Positions 28,723 through 37,639 of a stretch of DNA of 64,000 bases are shown piece by piece; within the stretch, counting starts at the first letter, position 1; each line of letters opens with the position of its first letter. The stretch lies in assembly GCA_019695035.1 (NCBI GenBank), contig JAIBAU010000012.1, positions 1 to 64,000 of the forward strand, given 5' to 3'. This DNA comes from Caulobacteraceae bacterium (GTDB taxonomy: Bacteria; Pseudomonadota; Alphaproteobacteria; Caulobacterales; Caulobacteraceae). The notes beneath the pieces are model-generated. The model saw nothing but the letters and a program-made list of their open reading frames with translations, did not search any database and was not told where the DNA came from. The position numbers were made by a program, and so were the translations under genes.

Positions 28723-29004
28723 CTAGCGGTACTGCTGGATGCGGGTCGTGCGCAGGCCGGCCATGCCCCAGCGGTCGATCGACTGTTGCCAGCCGAGGAA
28801 TTCCTCGGTGGTCAGACGATATCGCTCGCAGGCCTCCTCGAGGGTCAGCAGGCCCCCGCGGACAGCGGCCACGACCTCGGCCTTGCGACGGATCACCCAT
28901 CGTTGAGTATTCGCCGGCGGCAGATCAGCCAGCGTCAGCGCAGCGCCCGTCGGACCCACGATGTATCTCTCGCCTTTGCCATTTAGGCGTTGCTCTTGAA
29001 GCAT
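28723..29004 (-). CDS. sciP: CtrA inhibitor SciP (DUF1153)
   Basis: 93 aa helix-turn-helix protein that binds DNA-bound CtrA and blocks its promoters in swarmer cells. Start at 29004 (MLQEQRLNGKGERYIVGP) chosen over a start 18 codons upstream that adds non-homologous sequence. DUF1153 motifs: RYIVGPTGAALTLADLPP, RWVIRRKAEVVAAVRGGLLT and the helix ACERYRLTTEEFLGWQ. Sits between flgE and the EF-hand gene, matching the Caulobacter location beside the hook gene. Confidence 0.95.
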   Translation of the reverse strand: MLQEQRLNGKGERYIVGPTGAALTLADLPPANTQRWVIRRKAEVVAAVRGGLLTLEEACERYRLTTEEFLGWQQSIDRWGMAGLRTTRIQQYR

Positions 29005-29079
29005 GGGCTTTACGCCTCTCTCACCATCACCACACGGCGATGATAGCCACGCGGGCATAACATCGGCTTAATTGCGACA

Positions 29080-29095
29080 GTAAAAGAAGGGCTAA
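29080..29095 (-). promoter_or_regulatory. Weak CtrA-box-like site upstream of sciP
   Basis: Minus strand TTAG-N7-TTTAC, two mismatches from TTAA-N7-TTAAC, 76 nt before the sciP start in an AT-rich 165-nt gap. In C. crescentus sciP is activated by CtrA, so a site is expected here. Sequence match alone is weak. Confidence 0.3.
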
Positions 29096-29170
29096 CCCGA
29101 TAGCCATCGAGATGTCGCAACGCGTGGTGTGGTGAGAAAGGATTCATTTACTCTAATTCGAACTCAGTAA

Positions 29171-30577
29171 TTACCTCTTAACCCTGAGCAACTCCTCCAG
29201 CATCTCGTCGGCGGTCGTGATGATCTTCGATGATGCCGAGTAGGCGCGCTGGGTGGTGATGAGCCCGGTGAATTCCGACGACAGGTCGACAGTGGACGCT
29301 TCCAGGGTCGAGGGCGACAGCAACCCTGCCCCGCCCGTGCCGGGCGCCTTCAGGTTGAAGGTCCCCGAGGTGTCCGAAACCCGATAGGCGTTGCCGCTGA
29401 CCGGGCGCAGGCCGTCCGGATTGGGGAAGGTCGAGATCGCCACCTGTGCGATCCGGCGGGTGATTCCGTTGTCGAAGATCGCCGTGACGAATCCATCTTC
29501 GTCGATCTCGATATTGGTGAGGTTGCCGAAGGCCGTCCCGTTGGTCGTCACGGCCTGGACCACGGACTGGCTGTCATACTGCGTCAGGCCGCCGGCGCCG
29601 GTGGCGAACTGGAAGTCGACCAGCTGGCTGTCCACGCCAAGGCCCGCGGCCCAGTTGACCGCGCCGGCTCCGGGAGCCGCGCCGCTGGAGGGCCCGATGC
29701 TGATCTGAGGGTTGTTGGGATCGGCGAACAGGGTGGTGTTGGTCAGGTCGAGCCGCCCGTCGGAGGTGAAGGCGACCGTGCCGGTGCGGATCTGGCCGTT
29801 CGAGAGCCCTGTCCCCGTCACCACGTCCGAAGCCGGCACCGCGCGGATTTCCGCGTACCACTGGTTCGGGGTCGCGCTCTTCAGGAACGAGACGGCGATG
29901 GTGCGCTGTCCGCCCTTGGAGTCCGAGATGGGCATTTGAATCTCGAAGTCCGGCTTGACCCCGGCGCCCGTCTCCGGGTCGTACATGGCCATGGAATTGG
30001 TGGCCACGTCGTAGGTGCCCAGTTCGCTCGACAGAGTCTGGCTGGACTTGAGGTTGGCGTTGATCGCCACGCGGGTGGTCTGTTCGGCCGCTCCGCCGAC
30101 CGTTCCCACGTTGATGGACGAGAGACGGGTGATGTCCGAGGGATCGACCGTGATCTCGCCTTCTGAATCGACCACCCAGCCCTGCAGATAGAGACCTGCC
30201 GCGTTGCGGAGGTAGCCCAGATCATCCACCTGGAAAGAGCCGGCGCGGGTGAACAGGCGCGCATCGGTCGCGTCCAGGTCCTCGGCCTTCTGGGTGACGA
30301 CGAAGAAGCCCGAACCGGCGATGCCGAGGTCGGTGTTGGAGCTGGTGCGCTGCAACAGGCCCTGCTGGCTCACGTACTGGCGCGTCACGGCCTGGACCCC
30401 GCCGGCCGAGTAGGCGCCCTTGGCGGCCTGACTGGTCACGATGGTCTGGAACTGCGACTGACTGCGCTTGTAGCCGACGGTGTTGACGTTCGCGATGTTG
30501 TCGGAAATCGCGGCAAGCGCGGCCGAGTTGGCCGTCAGGCCCGACACGCCGGCGAGCATGGCGCTGTTGATGCTCAT
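29171..30577 (-). CDS. flgE: Flagellar hook protein FlgE
   Basis: 468 aa. N-terminal rod-type motif SGLTANSAALAAISDNIANVNTVGYKRS and C-terminal helix ELSEFTGLITTQRAYSASSKII-type (SSEFTGLITTQRAYSASSKI), with a variable D1/D2 middle. Shorter than the hook protein of C. crescentus. Third gene after fliK and flgD; 100-nt gap to flgD. Confidence 0.95.
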   Translation of the reverse strand: MSINSAMLAGVSGLTANSAALAAISDNIANVNTVGYKRSQSQFQTIVTSQAAKGAYSAGGVQAVTRQYVSQQGLLQRTSSNTDLGIAGSGFFVVTQKAEDLDATDARLFTRAGSFQVDDLGYLRNAAGLYLQGWVVDSEGEITVDPSDITRLSSINVGTVGGAAEQTTRVAINANLKSSQTLSSELGTYDVATNSMAMYDPETGAGVKPDFEIQMPISDSKGGQRTIAVSFLKSATPNQWYAEIRAVPASDVVTGTGLSNGQIRTGTVAFTSDGRLDLTNTTLFADPNNPQISIGPSSGAAPGAGAVNWAAGLGVDSQLVDFQFATGAGGLTQYDSQSVVQAVTTNGTAFGNLTNIEIDEDGFVTAIFDNGITRRIAQVAISTFPNPDGLRPVSGNAYRVSDTSGTFNLKAPGTGGAGLLSPSTLEASTVDLSSEFTGLITTQRAYSASSKIITTADEMLEELLRVKR

Positions 30578-30677
30578 TAAACCCTAGTCCCCAAACTTGA
30601 TGCGATGTGCGCCTGCTGCGTCGGGCTCTTGAGGCCCCAGGTCGCGCCGCCCTTTTGGCGACGCGTCTCGGTCATGG

Positions 30678-31358
30678 TCATCCGGTCGCCCCCGCCGCAG
30701 GCGGGGTCTCGACGCTGATGATGCTGCTGAGGGGCACGATGGCGCCTCCGATCGTGACGTAGGCGGCGCCGTTGTACATCTCGACGCCCTTGGCGATGCC
30801 GCGAGTCAGGACTTGCGAGGCCACGTCTGCCCCTGCCCCGTTCTTGGATGTGATCTTCAGGGTGTAGACGCCGCCGTCAGGCAGCTGCACGCCGGCGCTG
30901 TTCCTGCCGTCCCAGACGAAGTCGTGGATGCCCGCGCTGCGATCCGGCGCCTGGCCCGACCAGACCGTCTTGCCCGTGGAATCGACGATCTCGAGCTTCA
31001 CGTCCGTCGCGTCGTTGGCCAGTTCGTAGCTCCAGTTGGCCTTGCCATCCTGGAGTTCCGTCGCCGCGAAGGAGGCGGTGACCTGCTTGCCGATGTAGGA
31101 GACCCCGCTGGTCATCCCGCTAGCGCCCTGGCTGACCAGGGAGGTCAGCAGCTGGTTCGTCAGCAACTGCTGTTCCACGCCGGACATCTGCACCAGCTGG
31201 GCGGTGAAGGCGTTGGAGTCGACCGGGGCGGTGGGATCCTGGTTCTTCAGCTGAGCGGTGAGCAGGCTGAGGAAGGTCTCGTAGTTCTGCCCCAGCATCG
31301 ACGAACCATTGGAGATGGTCGCCTGGGCCTGGCCGATGGATGCAATGCCGTTCGCCAT
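30678..31358 (-). CDS. flgD: Flagellar hook-capping protein FlgD
   Basis: 226 aa scaffold for hook polymerisation. N-terminal motif FLSLLTAQLKNQDPTAPVDSNAFTAQLVQMSGVEQ is diagnostic, followed by the FlgD Ig-like and tudor-like domains with FVWDGRNSAGVQLPDGGVYTL. Starts 4 nt after fliK. Confidence 0.95.
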   Translation of the reverse strand: MANGIASIGQAQATISNGSSMLGQNYETFLSLLTAQLKNQDPTAPVDSNAFTAQLVQMSGVEQQLLTNQLLTSLVSQGASGMTSGVSYIGKQVTASFAATELQDGKANWSYELANDATDVKLEIVDSTGKTVWSGQAPDRSAGIHDFVWDGRNSAGVQLPDGGVYTLKITSKNGAGADVASQVLTRGIAKGVEMYNGAAYVTIGGAIVPLSSIISVETPPAAGATG

Positions 31359-31362
31359 GGGG

Positions 31363-32907
31363 TCAGACCTTCATGTCCAGGCCGAGCACGGCGCGGTTGG
31401 CAAGGCGCCCGGCGTCTTCGGCGAGGCGCGCGGTGCGATCGGCGTCACGGAACGCGCGGCCGCGAACCGCGTCGGACTCCTGACGGCTGCTCCGGGACTG
31501 CGCGAAACCCTGACCCTGCTCACGGTCGGAGAAGGTCAGGTCCTCATTGCGGACGCTGAATCCGGCTTGTTCCAGCTGACGGCGCAGTTCGTCCGCCTTG
31601 CCGCGCATGTCGGCTGCGGCGGCCGGGTTGTCGAAGGACATCTGGGCGGCGAGCCGGCCGTCAGCCTCGATCGAGAGCTTCACGTCCACCCGGCCGAGTT
31701 CGGCCGGATTCAGTTCCATGTTGAAGCGTGTGACCCGGCCTTCCAGCTTGCGGGAGATGGTGGCGGCGAGCTGCGCGACCAGTTCGGGCGCCCCCCGGGT
31801 GGCGGCGAGGTTGGCGACGTGCGCCGGGGCGGCCGGCGCCGGCGTGGCCGATGTGGCGGGAGTCCCTTCGGAGGAGGCCGCATTGGACCCGTCCGGGGTG
31901 CTCGCGACGGCCAGATCCGCGCGGGATTCAGCCGCCATGGCGGCGGCGCGCGACGCGCCGGCGTCCGCTGCGGCCGCAGGCGTGGCGGCAGACCCCGCAT
32001 CGGCCTTGACCGGCGGCGCGTCCATCGACCGGGCGGCCGGGCCGCCGTCCGCGCCGCTGACCGGCTTGCGGGGCGCCGACTCCATTGCGGCTCGCCCTTC
32101 TGACCGCATCTGGTCCACGAGATGCCCTCGGCTCTTCAGGTCGTTGAGCAGCGAGAGAGCCGCGCTGTCGGCGGAGCCGTTGCCCGCCGCAAGAAGAGCC
32201 TGGGCGATGGGAGTCGCGTGCCGGGCGCCTTGGGAAGCTGGTCTGTCCGATGCCGCCGTCTGATCCGCGCCTGCGGTCTCGACCGCGGCCATGGCGGCGG
32301 CGAGGCGCGTGGTGATACGGCCGGCGAAGGCGTGCAGGCGTTCCTGGAGCGGAGCGGGTGCGGCCGCGATGGCGGCGTCGAGCGCGGTCTGCACGGCGGG
32401 CGGCAGCTGCCCGGGCTGGGCGGCGTTGGCGGCGGGATCGGCGAGGGCCGCCTGAATGGCTTGTCCGAGAAGGTCGAGCGCAGCGCCGAAGGCGTCGAGC
32501 GGGCTGGCCGTCTTCGGGGTCGAGGTTCCCGTAGTTCGCGCCGTATCGCCCGGCGTGGCCGACGCGGCCGGGCTGTCGCCCGGCACGGCCGGCCGCACGT
32601 GCATCACCCCCATCTCGCGAAGGCTGGCCAGGAAGTCGCGCCACTCGCCGATCGCCGCGGCCATCTCGCCGTCGCCCCGGCCGAGGAAGCCGGCGGGCCG
32701 CTCGCGAACGGGGCGCGCCGCCCGCGGGGCCTGCGTATCGGCGTCGGTGGACGCCGAGGGACCGAGGCCGCACGGAGCTTCACCGCTGTCGGTGCTGCGC
32801 AGCTCTGTGTCGAGGACGCGGGCGAAGGCGTCGTCGTTCGGCGACGTCGCGGCGGGCGCGGGTCGAGGCGCGGAAGCGGCAAGGGCGAGCAGGTCGGCCG
32901 GGCGCAT
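31363..32907 (-). CDS. fliK: Flagellar hook-length control protein FliK
   Basis: 514 aa from the ATG at 32907 (MRPADLLALAASAPRP). Long Ala/Pro/Gly-rich low-complexity N-terminal region, then the conserved Flg_hook domain near 400-500 (FNMELNPAELGRVDVKLSIE, MRGKADELRRQLEQAGFSV). First gene of fliK-flgD-flgE. A sigma54 promoter lies 56 nt upstream. The open frame extends 30 codons further upstream but across that promoter, so it is rejected. Confidence 0.9.
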   Translation of the reverse strand: MRPADLLALAASAPRPAPAATSPNDDAFARVLDTELRSTDSGEAPCGLGPSASTDADTQAPRAARPVRERPAGFLGRGDGEMAAAIGEWRDFLASLREMGVMHVRPAVPGDSPAASATPGDTARTTGTSTPKTASPLDAFGAALDLLGQAIQAALADPAANAAQPGQLPPAVQTALDAAIAAAPAPLQERLHAFAGRITTRLAAAMAAVETAGADQTAASDRPASQGARHATPIAQALLAAGNGSADSAALSLLNDLKSRGHLVDQMRSEGRAAMESAPRKPVSGADGGPAARSMDAPPVKADAGSAATPAAAADAGASRAAAMAAESRADLAVASTPDGSNAASSEGTPATSATPAPAAPAHVANLAATRGAPELVAQLAATISRKLEGRVTRFNMELNPAELGRVDVKLSIEADGRLAAQMSFDNPAAAADMRGKADELRRQLEQAGFSVRNEDLTFSDREQGQGFAQSRSSRQESDAVRGRAFRDADRTARLAEDAGRLANRAVLGLDMKV

Positions 32908-32962
32908 GGCTCGTTTCGGATCTGGGAGCGCCTGCTGCGCCGGGCTTATTCGGCCTACGCGT

Positions 32963-32978
32963 TGCAAACCCGGGGCCG
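32963..32978 (-). promoter_or_regulatory. Sigma54 promoter of fliK-flgD-flgE
   Basis: CGGCCCCGGGTTTGCA on the minus strand: GG and GC separated by exactly 10 nt with TTTGCA at -12, as in TGGCAC-N5-TTGCA. Predicted start near 32953, 46 nt before the fliK ATG. Fits a class III flagellar promoter. Confidence 0.65.
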
Positions 32979-33055
32979 AACCCGCCCGGCCCGCCAATAG
33001 ACTGATTTTAAAAAACTTTCTCAGCCAACACGGCGCCGGCGACCGACAACTCTGG

Positions 33056-33071
33056 GGCGGAAATTGCCGCC
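33056..33071. promoter_or_regulatory. FlbD-box (ftr)-like inverted repeat upstream of fliK
   Basis: GGCGG-AAATTG-CCGCC, about 110 bp upstream of the predicted sigma54 start, the usual enhancer distance. Core AAATTGCCGCC resembles the fliF site. In the gap between blh and fliK, not in a gene. Confidence 0.5.
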
Positions 33072-33088
33072 GGGAGGGCTTTTGCTGC

Positions 33089-33952
33089 CTAGAGCGGAGG
33101 GTTCAGCGGCAGCTTGAGGAAGCGCCGGCCCTCGCGGTCCGCCACCGGCAGGGCGCCGGCGCGGATGTTCACCTGCAGAGCTGGCAACAGCAGGGCCGGG
33201 GCCGGCAGGGTGGCGTCGCGCGCCTGCCGCATGGCGACGAACGTCGCCTCGTCCTTCCCTCCGCCGACATGGATGTTGCCCTCCCGCTCCGCCCCGATCG
33301 TGGTGGTCCAGGCGAACTCGCGGCGACCGTCCTTGGGAAGGTAGTCGTGGCCTACGTAGACGCGCGTCTCCGGCGGCAGGTCCAGCAGCTTTCGGATGGA
33401 GCGGTAGAGGGTGCGTGCGTCGCCCCCGGGGAAGTCGGATCGCGCCGTGCCGAAGTCCGGCATGAACAGGGTGTCGCCGACGAAGACGGCGTCGCCGATG
33501 CGATAGCTGACGCAGGCGGGCGTATGGCCGGGCGTGTGAATCACGGTGATGGTCAGCTTGCCCAGGGACAGGGTTTCGCCATCACCCAGCAAGCGATCGA
33601 AATCCGTGCCGCCCGGCCGGACGTCGTCGACGCCGAGGATGGGCGCGAAAGTCTTTTGTACATCCAGGATGCCCGATCCGATCGCCACCGGGACGCCGGT
33701 CAGCTTGCGGATGTGGTCGGCTGCCGAAAGGTGGTCCGCATGGGCGTGGGTCTCGAGCACCCACTCCAGCTTGAGCCCGCGATCCCGGGCCGCGGTCAGC
33801 ACGCGGTGCACGCTGTCGGTCGCGATCTTGCCCGACGCCGAGTCGAAATCGAGCACCGGATCTATGACGACGGCCTTCTTGGTTTCCCCCTCCCAGACCA
33901 GGTACGTGACCGTGTTGGTCGGGCTGTGAAAGAAGGCCAGGACTTCCGGCAT
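33089..33952 (-). CDS. Persulfide dioxygenase-like MBL-fold hydrolase (Blh/ETHE1 type), copy 1
   Basis: 287 aa from the ATG at 33952 (MPEVLAFFHSPTNTVTYLVW). Metal motif ETHAHADHLSAADHI and later HTPGHTPACVSY and GHDYL, as in ETHE1-type sulfur dioxygenases, which oxidise glutathione persulfide. Very similar throughout to the blh gene at 50643, including LQVNIRAGALP at the C-terminus. Stands alone without bigR or rhodanese, and no BigR-type operator was seen in the 217 nt upstream. Confidence 0.87.
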   Translation of the reverse strand: MPEVLAFFHSPTNTVTYLVWEGETKKAVVIDPVLDFDSASGKIATDSVHRVLTAARDRGLKLEWVLETHAHADHLSAADHIRKLTGVPVAIGSGILDVQKTFAPILGVDDVRPGGTDFDRLLGDGETLSLGKLTITVIHTPGHTPACVSYRIGDAVFVGDTLFMPDFGTARSDFPGGDARTLYRSIRKLLDLPPETRVYVGHDYLPKDGRREFAWTTTIGAEREGNIHVGGGKDEATFVAMRQARDATLPAPALLLPALQVNIRAGALPVADREGRRFLKLPLNPPL

Positions 33953-34169
33953 GTCGGGATTCCCCCTCGGCGAACCGCAAGCATAGCCGTGCGTGGCCCC
34001 GGAGGCACCGTGGATTCCCTGCGCCGGCGTGAGGCGCGGCGGTGATCGTGCGACTGGTGCAACAGCCCCGCGCCCTGCGGACCGATCGACTTTCCCCAGC
34101 CGGATCGACTTGGGGCGTTGACTCGGAAAGCAGGGAGAGAACAAATAGAGAACAAGGGGAGTGAGCACC

Positions 34170-34346
34170 ATGCTGACGCGGCGGCTGGACCGGGCCTTCG
34201 AAGCAATGACCGAATGTCGGCGACGCGCGCCGGACCTGACGGCCGTATTCGGGCCGGGCACGGCCGAGCGCGAGGCCCTCAACGCCCTGATCGCAGCCCT
34301 CGACCTGGCCGAGCGGGCCCTCTATCCGACCCGGCCGCGAGGATGA
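34170..34346 (+). CDS. Small hypothetical protein
   Basis: 58 aa, charged and helical (MLTRRLDRAFEAMTECRRRA). ATG at 34170 has AAGGGGA 9 nt upstream; an in-frame GTG three codons earlier lies against that site. Followed 4 nt later by the next gene, probably co-transcribed. Not recognised. Confidence 0.6.
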   Translation: MLTRRLDRAFEAMTECRRRAPDLTAVFGPGTAEREALNALIAALDLAERALYPTRPRG

Positions 34347-34350
34347 CGCC

Positions 34351-34719
34351 GTGCCTATGGATGAAGGCCGACACGCCTTCCGCATCACCGCCGATATCGA
34401 GCAGGCGCGCATCTGGGAGTTGATCGAAGCTGGCGTCACCCTGGCGCTGGAATGCGTCGGCTGCCACCGACGCACGACCTGGCCGCCCGAACTGGTCAGA
34501 CGCCGGTTGCAGCGGGACAGTGGCAAGCGCCTGATCGCGGTCGCCTCCCGGTTCCGTTGCGCGGCCTGCCGCTCGCCGTTTGTCCTGGTCAGCCGCGAGC
34601 GCACGCCGGTCCGCGCCGCCGTCTCCACCACAACCGAACGCCGGGACCCCGCGGCGAAACGCGGCTTCGTTCCCGCCAATCTGGATCCCAACGCCCGCGG
34701 CGGCGGCCGCCTTCGCTGA
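34351..34719 (+). CDS. Zinc-ribbon-like small protein
   Basis: 122 aa, GTG start with GAGGAT upstream. Two CxxC pairs (CVGC at about 36-39 and CAAC at about 69-72) suggest a zinc-binding fold; the C-terminal 40 residues are Arg/Pro-rich and probably disordered. Not recognised further. Pairs with the small gene before it. Confidence 0.6.
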   Translation: MPMDEGRHAFRITADIEQARIWELIEAGVTLALECVGCHRRTTWPPELVRRRLQRDSGKRLIAVASRFRCAACRSPFVLVSRERTPVRAAVSTTTERRDPAAKRGFVPANLDPNARGGGRLR

Positions 34720-34807
34720 ACTCACCGGACGGCGTTCATACGGCTCAGGTTGACGCCTGCAGCATAATCCCGCCGTCTGCCGCCCAGCGCATGATAGTTG
34801 GCCGACC

Positions 34808-35371
34808 ATGACCCCGGTGCTTGATCTGATCCGCGAGGAGACCGCTGGGGACCACGCCCGCCTGGAAGGGCGGCTGGACATCTTCACGAGGCTGGCCAGC
34901 CCGGAGGGGCGCGGCGACCTGATGCAGCGCTTCTGGGGCCTCTACGCGGGCCTCGAGGATCGCCTCGCGGAGTGGCTGGAGCCCGTCGCGGGCCTCGACT
35001 ATGCGGCGCGGCGTAAACTGCCGGCCCTTGATCGCGATCTCGCGGCGCTGGGTCTTAGGCCCGATCCCGCCCGCCGCCTGCCGCCGCCGAAATTCAGCGG
35101 GGCCGTGGAGGCGATGGGTTTCCAGTATGTGCTCGAGGGATCGACCCTGGGGGGCAAGGCGATCGCCAGGCGGGTCCAGTCGCTGGGACTGTCTGGAATC
35201 GGACTGTCGTTTTTCGACGTTTATGGCAGTGACACCGGCAACCGCTGGCGGGACTTCCGCGTTCTGTTGGAGCGGGCTTGTGCGCCGGACCCCGCAGGGG
35301 CGGCGCGCGGAGCAAAACGCGGATTTGGCCTGGTCGAAGCCTGGCTGTGCGATGGAATGGTGAGGTCGTGA
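34808..35371 (+). CDS. bphO: Biliverdin-producing heme oxygenase (BphO-type)
   Basis: 187 aa. Opens heme to biliverdin, the chromophore of the phytochrome encoded next. Proximal His16 in EETAGDHARLEGRL and distal-helix glycines in LEGSTLGGKAIARRV are visible. The stop overlaps the phytochrome GTG start by 4 nt, so chromophore and photoreceptor are co-expressed. Confidence 0.92.
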   Translation: MTPVLDLIREETAGDHARLEGRLDIFTRLASPEGRGDLMQRFWGLYAGLEDRLAEWLEPVAGLDYAARRKLPALDRDLAALGLRPDPARRLPPPKFSGAVEAMGFQYVLEGSTLGGKAIARRVQSLGLSGIGLSFFDVYGSDTGNRWRDFRVLLERACAPDPAGAARGAKRGFGLVEAWLCDGMVRS

Positions 35372-37530
35372 CGACGAGCGTAAACGGCCCCCGGACCGGA
35401 CCTGTTAAAATTGGCGGCGACGCACCCGACCTGACCGCCTGCGATCGCGAGCCGATCCACATCCCCGGCGCCATCCAGCCGCACGGCGCGATGCTCGCCA
35501 TGGACGCCGGGGGCGTGATCCGCGCCGCTTCCGGACGCACGCTCGAGTTCTTCGGCTCTGAACCTGAGGCACTGCTGGACCGCCAGCTGAACGAGATCTT
35601 CGAAGACCCTTTTGCGGGCGTCTCCGGCTTCGCGGGTCAGGTGCAGGCCGGCGGTCACGACCTCGACCTCACGCGCCACCCCAGCGGCGACCTCGACCTG
35701 CTGGAGTTCGAACCCCGCGAGTCCGCACCTTTGTCGGGTCTGGCCCTGCTGCAGGCGTTGGAGACGGTCACACAGTCGCTGGACCAGGCCGACAGCGTCG
35801 AAGACCTCTGTGACCGCGCCGCAGGCGCCTTCCGGCGGCTCACCGGATTCGACCGCGCCATGGTCTACCGCTTTCTCGACGACGGTGCTGGTCGCGTCCT
35901 AGGAGAAAGCCGCCGCGCGGATCTGCCGTCGTTCATGAACCATCACTTCCCGGCCTCGGACATCCCGCGCCAGGCCCGGGCGCTCTACCTGCGCAACCTC
36001 ATTCGGGTGATCCCTGACGCCGCGTACACGCCCTCGCCGATCCTCGCGCGGGGGATCGAGCCGACGGCCATCGACCTTTCTGACAGCGTGCTGCGCAGTG
36101 TTTCGCCAGTGCACCTCGAATACCTCCGCAACATGGGCGTGGCGGCGTCCGCGTCGGTCTCGATCGTGGTCGACGGACAGCTGTGGGGGCTCGCCGCCCT
36201 GCACAATATGGAGCCCCGGCGCATGCCCCACGAGACCCGGGCGGTGTGCCGGGTCCTGGCCGGCGTCCTGGCGCGACGCCTGAAGCACTTCGCCGATCTC
36301 GCCGAGCAGGGCGAACGAGGCCGGCTCGAGGCCGTGCGTGCGGCCGTGGTCGCTGACCTGGCCCGCGAGGGAGGCGATCCGGAGCGGCTGGCGGACCAGC
36401 TGATCGACCTGATGGATGCAGCCGCCGCCGACGGCGTCGCCCTCAGCCTGCCGGACCGGGTGGTCACCCTGGGCAGCACCCCGCCCGCCGGCGCGATCCC
36501 CAGCTTGCGCGACTGGTCCCTCGGCGAAGCTCGCGACGGCGTTTTCGCAAGCGCGTCGGTGAGCAGTCTTTTCCCCCCGGCCGCCGACTACGACCAGGCC
36601 GCGGCAGGCCTGCTGGCCATTGACCTCGGCGCGGCCTGCGACGGGGCGGCCGCCGTCCTGTGGTTCCGGGCCGAGCAGGTCCAGGAGGTCCGCTGGGCGG
36701 GCGATCCGCACAAGGCCGCGCCGGCCGACCCCGAAGCCCGCCTGAACCCCCGCACTTCCTTCGAGGAGTGGAAGCAAACGGTTCGCGGCCAGAGTCGCCC
36801 CTGGAACAACGTCCACCTGGAGGCGGCCCGACGCCTGCGGGCCGAGATCATCGAACTCGACCGCCGCCGCCGCCTCAGCCACACCGCCGAAACCCTGACG
36901 GCCGCGGTCGCCGACCGTGACCAGCAGCTGGAGCAGAAAGACTTCCTGCTGAAGGAAGTGAACCACCGCATCCAGAACAACCTCCAGCTCGTCGCCAGCT
37001 TCCTTTCGTTGCAGCGTCGAGAAACGACCGACCCCCAGACCCGCGAGCATCTCGACGACGCCATGCGGCGGATGCGGGCGGTCGGCCTGGTGCACCGACG
37101 GCTCTACGCCTCACGCATGGTCGAGGCGGTGGAGATGGATCGCTACCTGACCGAGCTGGTCGAGGAGCTGATCGGCTCGCTGGGACCCGAATGGCGAGAC
37201 CTTCTCAGCCTGGAGGCCGAGTCCACCGAGGTGCCGACTGACCGCGCGGTCGCCATCGGCCTGGTGCTGACCGAACTGGTCATCAACGTAGCGAAGTACG
37301 CCTATGAAGGCCGCCCGGGCCCCGTGCAGGTGGGCTTTGGCCGCGCCGACGGGGAACTGGTGCTGACCGTCGCGGACCAGGGTCGCGGCCGTTCTCCGGG
37401 CGCCGTTCCGGCCAAGGGCGGGGGCTTCGGCACCCGCATGATGATGGCGTTGGTGGCGCAACTGGGCGGATCGCTGAGCTACGCCGACAATAACCCTGGC
37501 GCTCGGGCCGTCCTGACCGCCCCGGTCTGA
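35368..37530 (+). CDS. bphP: Bacteriophytochrome histidine kinase (HisKA_2/HWE-like output)
   Basis: 720 aa red/far-red photoreceptor. N-terminal biliverdin-binding Cys25 (LTACDREPIHIPGAIQPHG), PAS (about 20-120), GAF (145-310) with PASDIPRQARALYLRN, PHY (about 320-490), then a HisKA_2-type kinase with phospho-acceptor His533 (VNHRIQNNLQLVASFLSLQ) and a HATPase (ELVINVAKYAYEG; GGGFGTRM). HisKA_2 kinases often feed the general stress response (PhyR) in alphaproteobacteria; no response regulator follows, so the partner is elsewhere. GTG start chosen for the overlap with bphO. Confidence 0.94.
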   Translation: MTTSVNGPRTGPVKIGGDAPDLTACDREPIHIPGAIQPHGAMLAMDAGGVIRAASGRTLEFFGSEPEALLDRQLNEIFEDPFAGVSGFAGQVQAGGHDLDLTRHPSGDLDLLEFEPRESAPLSGLALLQALETVTQSLDQADSVEDLCDRAAGAFRRLTGFDRAMVYRFLDDGAGRVLGESRRADLPSFMNHHFPASDIPRQARALYLRNLIRVIPDAAYTPSPILARGIEPTAIDLSDSVLRSVSPVHLEYLRNMGVAASASVSIVVDGQLWGLAALHNMEPRRMPHETRAVCRVLAGVLARRLKHFADLAEQGERGRLEAVRAAVVADLAREGGDPERLADQLIDLMDAAAADGVALSLPDRVVTLGSTPPAGAIPSLRDWSLGEARDGVFASASVSSLFPPAADYDQAAAGLLAIDLGAACDGAAAVLWFRAEQVQEVRWAGDPHKAAPADPEARLNPRTSFEEWKQTVRGQSRPWNNVHLEAARRLRAEIIELDRRRRLSHTAETLTAAVADRDQQLEQKDFLLKEVNHRIQNNLQLVASFLSLQRRETTDPQTREHLDDAMRRMRAVGLVHRRLYASRMVEAVEMDRYLTELVEELIGSLGPEWRDLLSLEAESTEVPTDRAVAIGLVLTELVINVAKYAYEGRPGPVQVGFGRADGELVLTVADQGRGRSPGAVPAKGGGFGTRMMMALVAQLGGSLSYADNNPGARAVLTAPV

Positions 37531-37578
37531 GGTCACCCCCAATCCAAACCGCCACGACTCCGGTCCGGGCGAATTTGT

Positions 37579-37607
37579 TTGACATAATGTTATATATTTT
37601 TTACATC
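37579..37607 (+). promoter_or_regulatory. Promoter of the membrane protein/XRE pair
   Basis: TTGACA at 37579-37584, then an AT-rich 17-nt spacer containing the near-palindrome ACATAATGT, and TACATC at 37602-37607. One of the few truly AT-rich stretches in the window. The small palindrome could be the operator of the downstream XRE regulator. Confidence 0.5.
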
Positions 37608-37639
37608 GCGTGAAGCAAAACTGACTTGAGGAGGGGCCC

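Noticed and set aside
30578-30677. Sigma54-like TGGGGCCTCAAGAGCC upstream of flgE
   Set aside because: GG-N10-GC spacing fits but the -12 part is GAGC rather than TTGC. flgE probably shares the fliK promoter.
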